From Tethya wilhelma (lineage: Eukaryota; Porifera; Demospongiae; Tethyida; Tethyidae): a stretch of 64,000 nucleotides of DNA. Position numbers and translations under genes: made by a program. The DNA lies in contig CAXIPT010000008.1 of NCBI GenBank assembly GCA_964030475.1, positions 5,294,465 to 5,358,464 on the forward strand, in the 5' to 3' direction. Below the pieces are notes generated by a model, which saw nothing but the letters and a program-made list of their open reading frames with translations, did not search any database and was not told the origin of the DNA. Each line of letters opens with the position of its first letter. Position 1 is the stretch's first letter. Below, piece after piece: positions 56,773 to 64,000 of this stretch.

Positions 56773-59700
56773 ATGTCGGACACAGAGCAGCAGCAAGAGC
56801 AGCCTCCGCAGGATGAAGAAAGTAAAATAATCTATATCTTGTACTTGTAATATAATCTACATATGTACTTACGTCATAGAAATTAAATGTAGGCTGAAGC
56901 CTGTCAGAAGTTTCTGCACTTGCAAAATTAATTTATCATCACCAACGTACAGGTCAAGCACAAGTAGAAGAGGATGCACCTGCAGACGAAGCGCCTTCAG
57001 AGCAGCAGCAAGAAGAGCCAACTCCAGCTGAAACTGATGAACAGCAACAGGAGGAGGAGAGTGAGAAACAAGAGGACACCAGCCAACCTGAGCCAGAGCC
57101 CACACAGCCTGAACCTGAGCCTACACAGCCTGAACCAGAGCCTACAGTGGAGCCTGCAGAGCCTGAGCCTTCAGAGCCAGAACCAGAGCAGACCACCACC
57201 GCCACCACTAGTGAAGAAGACAGCAAACCAGAGCAGCCTGAGGTGAGTGAAGTTGAACCAGCTGCTGTTGTTGCTGCTGCACCAGTTGAAGAGCCCAAGA
57301 GTGAGGAGAAGGATGAAGAGGTGAAAGAGAAGCCACAACAAACACCTCCTAAGAGAAGCAAGTTTTACAGCGTTGATCCTCGCGAGGGAGTGGACATAGC
57401 ATTTGGAGAGGATGAGCTGACCAAGAAGAAACCTGTCACTGTTGGCCAGATGTTTAGAGACACTGTGTCAAAGTGTCCAGAGCACATTGCTCTGAGATTC
57501 AAGGTAGATGGCGTGTGGGAGGAGTACACATACACCCAGTACTACCACCATTGTCTGCAAGCAGCCAAGTCATTCCTAAAGGTATATATGTACAAAAATG
57601 TATTACATTGTCCATTGTATGAACATCTGTACTCCATTCATGCTGTGCATGCGTCAAACAGCTTGGCCTTGAAGAATTTCACGCTGTGGGCATCTTAGGA
57701 TTCAATGCAGCTGAGTGGCACATTTCAAACCTTGGCGCTATGTTTGCAGGGTGAGTGTCCAAAGAAGTGTTGATTGGTTAGTGGAATTTATCAGAATTCA
57801 TGTAAAATTTGATGTCAATGGACATGCAGTGGTCTTGCCTGTGGTATCTACGCCACCAATGGTCCTGAAGCCTGCCAGTACGTGGCTGAACACAGCAAGG
57901 CTAACATACTAGTGGTGGAAAACCAGAAGCAGCTGGACAAGATACTGCAGGTGGACAAATAAGGATAATGTGATGTTTGATGAATGTTTGATAATGCGAA
58001 TCAAAGGAATTCATTAAGTCAATGATTTTGTCCATTAGGTTCGTGACAATCTGCCTCATTTGAAGGCCATTGTGCAGTACAAGGGAAAGCTCAGTCAGGA
58101 ATATGACAACGTTTATGACGTGAGTTTACAATCACACCTTTAGCTGATATCTTTTAAATAATTCTGTTGTTTGTTGTGTGTGTTCAGTGGGAGCAGTTCA
58201 TGAAACTTGGTGAAGATACTGAAGATATGGTTATTGAGGAAAAAATAGATGCACAGAAGCCAGAGCAGTGTGCTCTGTTGGTGTACACAGTAAGTGATGT
58301 AGTTTCTGATAGGAACTGAGTGTCAAGTAGAGGTTGTTTTTTGTTAGGTTAGGAACAAACCCAAACAATGATAGTTGATTTAATACAACACTCTTTCCCA
58401 TGCACTCACACAGTCCGGTACCACTGGCAATCCTAAAGGGGTAATGGTCAGCCACGACAATGTAAGTACACACATGCACACATATTCATATCACTCAAAC
58501 ATTTTGGGCACACTCTGTCTGTAATAATGCAGCTGACATGGACTACAGCTGCCCTGCACACCACAATCCAGCCTGCTGGCTTGGGTTTCCAAGAGGATCA
58601 CATTATCAGCTATCTACCCCTGAGCCATATTGCTGCTCAAGTCATTGATCTCTACCTAGCCATCTACATGAGAGGTACCGTTCACTTCGCCCAACCTGAC
58701 GCCCTCAAAGGAACTCTGCTCCAGACACTGCAGGAAGTCCAACCAACCATGTTCTTTGGCGTACCAAGGTAAACCTGGCCACACATTTTGTGAGTGTATG
58801 AATCTCACTCAATTATTCATTCTCCAAAGAACTCTTGCAATTGACACTATCAAAAGTGAAAGTATCTGAAGTTCTATAGTACTAGAGTAAGCACTCACAT
58901 AGTCTCACTCTCTCCTTCACAGAGTGTGGGAGAAGTTCAGGGAGGCGATGCTAGCAGCAGGGGCCAGCGTCACAGGCTTCAAGAAGAAGGTGGCTACGTG
59001 GGCCAAAGGAATCGGGTTTGAAGGCAACACCAACATACAGAAAGGGTATGGCTACATTACAAATCCAGCTATTATGTTATACTGATATCTATTGTATACT
59101 GACTACTGCAGGAGGTCGGTGCCCTGGGGATGGACTATTGCTAACATGCTTCTGTTCAAGAAGGTGAGAGAGAAGCTTGGACTGACTCGCCTGAAAATGG
59201 CGGTTACTGGAGCGGCACCGATCCACCGCGATGTGCTGGAGTACTTCATGAGCGTTAATATCCCCGTCATGGAGGTGTACGGAATGAGTGAAAACTCCGG
59301 ACCACAAACCCTCAATGTGATCAACAAGTGGAAGGTAGGAACATGCGGCAATACCATTGCTGGTGTGCAGATGAAGATTGATGAGCCTGATAACTCTGGG
59401 GAGGGAGAGGTGAGTCTCTTGGTGCACGCTGCATGTGTACCAGGTAGTAGATGAAATGTTTGTCTATTTTCACTGTCATTTGGGAAGTTCCCCTGTAGCT
59501 GTGTAAGAGCATTAGTATAATAATTTGCTGCTACACTTTCTCTGCATGGTTGGTTGTTAGTTTGTTGTATGATGGTTTACAATAACATAGGTGTTGCTTG
59601 GGAGTGTGTGGACTCCTTGATAATGAGGATTTGTACCTAATGTGGAGAGAGAATGTTGAAATAATGACAATTTATAAAAGCAGGGTTCAATTAGTTAAGG

Positions 59701-60900
59701 GAAAGTGCACTAAAGTATGCCATTCGCATGCAGCCGGCTGTACTGAGGAATGTGTTTGATGGAGTTCCATTAGCTTTGATCTCTACACCCATAGATCTGT
59801 ATGTACGGTCGTCATGTGTTCATGGGCTACCTGAACAACGAGGAGAAGACCAAGGAGGCCATTGATGACCAGGGCTGGCTCCACTCTGGGGACATTGGCA
59901 AAGTTGATAAAGATGGGTTTCTCTCAATCACTGGCAGAATCAAAGGTACTGTGGAAAATATACTTAATTATGGTTATGGTTGCTTTATAAGCATTTGTCT
60001 TATGTTGAACAGAGATTATCATCACGTCTGGAGGTGAGAACATGGCGCCAGTTCCCATTGAGGATCGTATCAAGAAGGAGGTGCCCTTCCTCAGCAATGT
60101 CATGCTCATTGGAGACAAGAGGAAGTACGTCACTTGTCTGGTCACTATCTTGGTGAGGGAACAGCTCTTTTGCTAACTCTCAGTGCTGCTAAAGAGAGCC
60201 ATTAATCCTTCCCCATACACAGTGTGTGATGAACCCCGACACTGGTGAGCCAGAGGATGACATTGCACCAACTGCTCTCAAACCAATTGCTGCTCTGGGT
60301 TCAAAATGCACCAAGGTGTCTGAGATTGTCCAGCAGAAGGATGAGGCGGTCTTCAAAGCCATCCAGGAAGGACTGGACAGAGCTAATGTACACTCTGTCT
60401 CTAATGCCCAGAAAGTAAGAGAGCACACACAATACCAGCTAAGTGCTGGACAGCCTGCTCATTCAGTCTGTGTGGATGTGTGTCTGATATACAGGTTCAG
60501 AAGTTCACAGTTCTTGAGAGGGACTTCTCTGTGCCTGGCCAGGAGTTAGGTTAGTTGGACTAGTACTACTACCTACTAATGGCCAATCCAGCTGTATTGG
60601 TGCATGAATTAAGTATGAGGTAGTACTCTCATGTTGCTAAGCTTTGAAGTTGAGGCATGTGCCTTTGGAATGGGGTGGAAGATTTAGAGATACTCTGGAC
60701 ACCTGGTGTTTACCTAGTACACTAACCATAGTGTTGTCATAGTACACAGGCTGGTAGTAGTAGCATCCACCCCATGTATCCCCCAACCTCTCTCTGTGTG
60801 TATGTGTGCAGGGCCCACATTGAAACTGAAGAGACATGTGGTGGTGAAGAAGTATGCAGAGCAGATTGAAGCCATGTATGAAGAGATGTCCAAAGTGTAG
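56773..60900 (+). CDS. ACSBG: Bubblegum-type long-chain acyl-CoA synthetase, gene C (intact)
   Basis: The cleanest of the three synthetases. Fifteen exons in consistent phase give 800 residues: 56773-56821, 56953-57581, 57662-57750, 57830-57950, 58039-58119, 58188-58289, 58414-58461, 58533-58768, 58923-59045, 59112-59409, 59795-59945, 60013-60152, 60223-60414, 60495-60549, 60812-60900. Residues 17-150 are a low-complexity leader rich in Pro-Glu pairs (repeats of QPEPEP), not part of the enzyme fold. Motifs: [16 protein letters not shown] (AMP binding), [47 protein letters not shown] with GWLHSGDIG (hinge region), ITSGGENMAPVPIEDR. Membrane attachment and substrate length cannot be read from sequence. 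The Pro/Glu leader is shared in style, not in sequence, with gene A. Confidence 0.93.
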
Positions 60901-62007
60901 ATTGACAGATGTAATTAACAAACTTTTTGAGACATAGTTTTATTATTGAAAAAAAAAAGTGACTACCCTCTTTCATTGATCTATTAATTGCCTTCTCTAT
61001 AAAATTATACTGTTTCGTGCAGAGGATTATGGTAGTTGTTTTGTGATGGACGACTAGAGACAGGAACGTTGCCAATTAAAATTGAACTTTGAACTCTCCA
61101 GATAATGAGGTAATGGTTATTAGCAGCATTCCTGTGGCAAATTTCAACATGGCCAGTTTCACTGAATTAGATGTCAAGTACGTAACTTGGGTCAGATAAC
61201 ACTATGTACTGAGCTTATGTGTCTAGCATTGCTGCAAGTTGCTTGGCTTGGCCAGGTACTCCATGAAACCTGCTGGTCACTTTACTACTACTGTGTGATT
61301 CATATCAGTGAACTTCAGTGCACATTCCTGACTTAATTGCTACTAAGCTATGTCTAAGCATCAGTGCCTTTATAAACTGTTCAAGTTTACGTATTCAATG
61401 GCCATGTAGGATTTTCAGTCTGCATATGGCTCAGTAACCTGCCTTGGCCCTTGTCCCCAGGCTCCCCATGACTTTGAAACTTGGGGACTAGGCTAACTTG
61501 GGCCTATTAATTTATGGTAGATCAGTTTTCTTGATACACCTCGGCCATACATATAGGTATGATAGCTACAAGCTTGTACATCATAGTGTATGACATTTGT
61601 GTAAGTGTGCTACTGAACTAGTTAAGTGTGCCGAGGCTTGTGCACCAGTGGTGCTTTCATTATAATGTATGACTGCTGTTCTTCATTCTCACAAAGAACT
61701 GCATGTAGAATAATGATGGTATTATACCAATTCATATTCTAGGCTAGTAGCAGCATCCACTCCATGATGATGTATCTGCATAATTATACTCACACAGTGT
61801 GTCACATAAGCAAGACGATATTCAGACACTTGCAGATAAGATAATAATACACTGACACATGCAGTCACTAGACAAAATACTTTAACAAACAAGTTCTGTT
61901 CTATGAAGCAACAGCAAATTCTATATAATATTATACTGCTATATCCACATACTAAGGAATTACTAAAAACTGATACAATGTAATTAAAGAGTCAATGATA
62001 AAATAAT
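60901..62007. other. Convergent intergenic region with dispersed repeat
   Basis: Lies between the 3' ends of ACSBG gene C and the FN3 gene. From 61017 to about 61670 it carries a relative of the intronic element at 13872-15560: GTGCAGAGGATTATGGTAG at the start, and GTGCCGAGGCTTGTGCACCA then GGTGCTTTCATTATAATG at the end. Inside it, 61455-61500 is a degenerate foldback (TCCCCAGGCTCCCC against GGGGACTAGGCTA) related to the element at 4921-4991. No gene is visible. Confidence 0.5.
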
Positions 62008-63510
62008 TCAGTCATCAGCATATTTATCATAATTAAGTACTGCAACCAATGCATCAGGATTTACAATTAGGTAGATCCCAAATGGGATCAAAACACCACC
62101 AAGTGCACTAACTACTACTGACCTAAACAAATATGAATTTTTAGTTTCAACTGTGATAACTTTACTAGGTGCACTTTCATCTCCATTATGATTCACAGCA
62201 CGAACACGAAACATATAGCAGGTATCAGTTTTTAAATTACAAGCCCTGAACCATGTTCTCACCCGTAACATTTTAGAGGTATATTGAGCTTCTCGACGTT
62301 GCTTCATCTCCAAGACATAGTGATCAACAGCACCAGGGTGATGTAGTGGGGCTTCCCATTTTAGCCCAATCTGGTTTTCCTTCCTCTGGTCCCTGGGAAA
62401 GTCAAAATTAAGTGGTGGACTGGGGACCACATTTGCAATCTTAATTGGATGAGAGGATAACATTCTCTCTTCACTCTCTCCCCACCGGTTTCTGTATTGT
62501 ATGCTGAAATGGTACTCTTGTTCAGGATCCAGATTGATATAAGTATGAGCATTGATAGTGGTTGTTTCAATTTCAATTTCTCTCGGACGACTCCAGTTAC
62601 AACTCCTAGCAACACGCCTCCTGAATAAACAATGAGTAACTTGTTGTTCTTCAAAGATTTTGTCAGGTTCAGACACTGTGATGGTGATGGAACGATTTGC
62701 AGCTACATTCCACTGAGGTTTGGAAGGCATGGAGGGTGGACTCTGATCCATGTAAACAACACAGGATGGTGTAGACCAAGGCCCACTGCCATGTTCGTTT
62801 TTAGCACGAACTCTAATTAAATAACTATTCCACCCGTCTAATTCGACAGCTGTAGAAGTAGCAGGAGCTGCAACTTCTAGGGTGATGGTATTTCTGCTAC
62901 TTTCCTGTTTCACATGTATTATATACTGTGTTGTATTCTCTGCTTGCCTCCAATTGATAATGGCTTGGTTGCCACGGAGATTAGCTCGCACAAGCTGTAC
63001 ATTACCTGGTGGCTGACCAATGCTGAAAGCTGTGGGGCTTTCAAAATTCTGCAATGACAAATATAGTCGTGTAGCAACCAGTGCACGTGTATTGCGGTTA
63101 ATTGCAAGATCAACGTTACGTACAGCACGGTCTATGGCTCTCTGGACCCTTTCGAGTTTTTCTGAATTGCTTGAACTAAAGGCGAAATTTTTGACTGATT
63201 TTCTATTCAATCCTGTAACCGTCATAATTGATTCATATAGCTTCACAGCATCTTCTAATGTTTGCTTTAGTTGAACAATTTGACGTTGCAAGTTTTTATC
63301 TTTTTGCAACTCTTCACTTTCCTCAACATCAAAAAACAGGGCTTCAAGATTGCTTTTCACTCCTTCCAAATCTTCAAAGAAAGCACTACATTCTTTGTTG
63401 TTTTTTTGATATTTTGTACGCAAGTCATATAGAATTTCAATACAGGATGATAGCATGGAGGGTAGAGAAGATGCTAGAGCACATGCTCCTTTACAAGCTA
63501 ATCCGGCCAT
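62008..63510 (-). CDS. Four-helix-bundle (MLKL/HeLo-like) + three FN3 + C-terminal TM protein
   Basis: Single-exon gene, 500 residues from the ATG at 63510 (MAGLACKGACALASSLPSML). Residues 1-150 are all-helical, with a hydrophobic N terminus, a segment with KNNKECSAFFEDLEGVKSNL, LKQTLEDAVKLYESIMTV and ERVQRAIDRAVRNVDLAI. This pattern resembles the 4HB/HeLo-type domains of MLKL and related cell-death proteins, but the match is by helix and residue pattern only. Residues 165-460 form three fibronectin type III modules (PPGNVQLVRANLRGNQAIIN; PPSMPSKPQWNVA; PSPPLNFDFP, each with a later YxxRVRAxN-like strand). Near the C terminus there is one membrane helix (FRSVVVSALGGVLIPFGIYLI) and a short tail (NYDKYADD), so the protein is probably tail-anchored with FN3 modules facing the cytosol. 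No signal peptide is evident. Function unknown. Confidence 0.7.
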   Translation of the reverse strand: MAGLACKGACALASSLPSMLSSCIEILYDLRTKYQKNNKECSAFFEDLEGVKSNLEALFFDVEESEELQKDKNLQRQIVQLKQTLEDAVKLYESIMTVTGLNRKSVKNFAFSSSNSEKLERVQRAIDRAVRNVDLAINRNTRALVATRLYLSLQNFESPTAFSIGQPPGNVQLVRANLRGNQAIINWRQAENTTQYIIHVKQESSRNTITLEVAAPATSTAVELDGWNSYLIRVRAKNEHGSGPWSTPSCVVYMDQSPPSMPSKPQWNVAANRSITITVSEPDKIFEEQQVTHCLFRRRVARSCNWSRPREIEIETTTINAHTYINLDPEQEYHFSIQYRNRWGESEERMLSSHPIKIANVVPSPPLNFDFPRDQRKENQIGLKWEAPLHHPGAVDHYVLEMKQRREAQYTSKMLRVRTWFRACNLKTDTCYMFRVRAVNHNGDESAPSKVITVETKNSYLFRSVVVSALGGVLIPFGIYLIVNPDALVAVLNYDKYADD

Positions 63511-63698
63511 TGTAGAGGGAGGAAATACTTCAGATTTTGCTTCAAGCCACAAACGTTAACTCTAAATGTGAACTGGTCAGTGTAAGCTCTATTTAAATGA
63601 ATGGTCACGTATCTAGAACACATTCAACATCACATGTCATTTGCAAATATTCATTGATCACAAGATTCACACCAGAGTATTGTACTGTTGTGGATTAT

Positions 63699-64000
63699 TC
63701 AAACAGTAGTATTGCTATTCTTCATTCTCACAAAGAACTGGATGACAACAGCAAAAAGAATTGTGACCATAAAATAACATGTACATATATAAGAGGAGCA
63801 ATTATTATTTAAAGACTCACACAGTACTTATATGAGAACTCTTGTTACTCACCTTCCTAACGGCAGCAAATGCCTGTCCAAATCCCTGGCACACCTCCAG
63901 CTGTGAGTTGATCCACTCTGGCAGCTTCTCTCGTATCCCTGCCCTCTGGTAGCGCTGGTCAGCCAGGAGGATGCAGGCATAGTCCCCGGCGTGGCGTATG
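63699..64000 (-). CDS. DDX11: DDX11/CHL1 helicase, 3' exons (runs past the window)
   Basis: The exon 64000-63853 (open at the window edge) encodes IRHAGDYACILLADQRY, then REKLPEWINSQLEV and FGQAFAAVRK before a GTGAGT donor. This is the conserved C-terminal end of DDX11 helicases (AIRH, LLDQRY and LPxWI blocks). A plausible last exon at 63737-63699 encodes FFVRMKNSNTTV and a stop; this small exon is tentative. The protein sequence would follow with only about a dozen missing residues from VHYENL, the last piece of the DDX11 fragment at 42026-44189, which lies on the opposite strand 20 kb away. Confidence 0.82.

Noticed and set aside
62008..63552. Longer start for the FN3 protein at 63552
   Set aside because: That position is TTG; the ATG at 63510 is the first normal start.

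Overview
The window reads as nuclear DNA from a compact, intron-dense invertebrate animal genome, most likely a sponge. Genes have many small exons with short GT-AG introns, neighbours are packed head-to-head or tail-to-tail with tens to hundreds of bases between them, and (CT)n, (CA)n and (GT)n microsatellites are everywhere. The gene set is animal: a copper P-type ATPase, a GAF-domain phosphodiesterase, bubblegum-type acyl-CoA synthetases, the actin maturation protease, DDX11, ribosomal protein L9. Tail-anchored IAN/AIG1-like GTPases and a death-fold/TPR protein fit a sponge or cnidarian better than a vertebrate. The phylum is an inference; no marker in the window settles it.

Layout: 1-2137 (-) 5' part of a death-fold plus TPR-like gene, cut by the window edge. 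2138-4070 repeat-rich spacer with tRNA-like SINE copies. 4071-12035 (-) ATP7-type copper ATPase. 12310-15946 (+) class I/II aminotransferase with a repeat-filled intron. 16018-16998 (-) single-exon actin maturation protease (ACTMAP). 17087-23701 (+) dual-GAF cyclic nucleotide phosphodiesterase. 24145-26246 (-) PA-TM-RING ubiquitin ligase. 26621-27484 (+) ribosomal protein L9. 27640-35771 and 36044-39628 (+) two tandem ATP10-like P4-ATPases (lipid flippases). 39768-46621 a cluster of AIG1/IAN-like GTPases. 46968-60900 three bubblegum-type acyl-CoA synthetases (ACSBG). 62008-63510 (-) a predicted four-helix-bundle + three fibronectin III + membrane-anchor protein. 63699-64000 (-) the 3' end of DDX11.

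The assembly itself needs caution. Eight single-N joins (7427, 9864, 18679, 39018, 42025, 44190, 48107, 53430) and two longer gaps interrupt the sequence, and many lie next to near-identical duplicated blocks. The ATP7, phosphodiesterase and first P4-ATPase genes each carry one block of exons twice. The second P4-ATPase has lost its middle exons at a join. A DDX11 contig lies between two copies of one IAN gene although the DDX11 3' end is at the far right of the window on the other strand. The ACSBG block contains a 1.5-kb inverted copy that looks like a flipped contig. The simplest reading is a highly heterozygous diploid whose two haplotypes were partly placed side by side.

Functionally the window mixes housekeeping membrane biology (copper export, phospholipid flipping, fatty-acid activation, cyclic-nucleotide turnover) with candidate innate-immunity or cell-death genes (death-fold/TPR, tail-anchored IAN GTPases, the helical-bundle/FN3 protein). 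That last group is the most likely place for undescribed biology.
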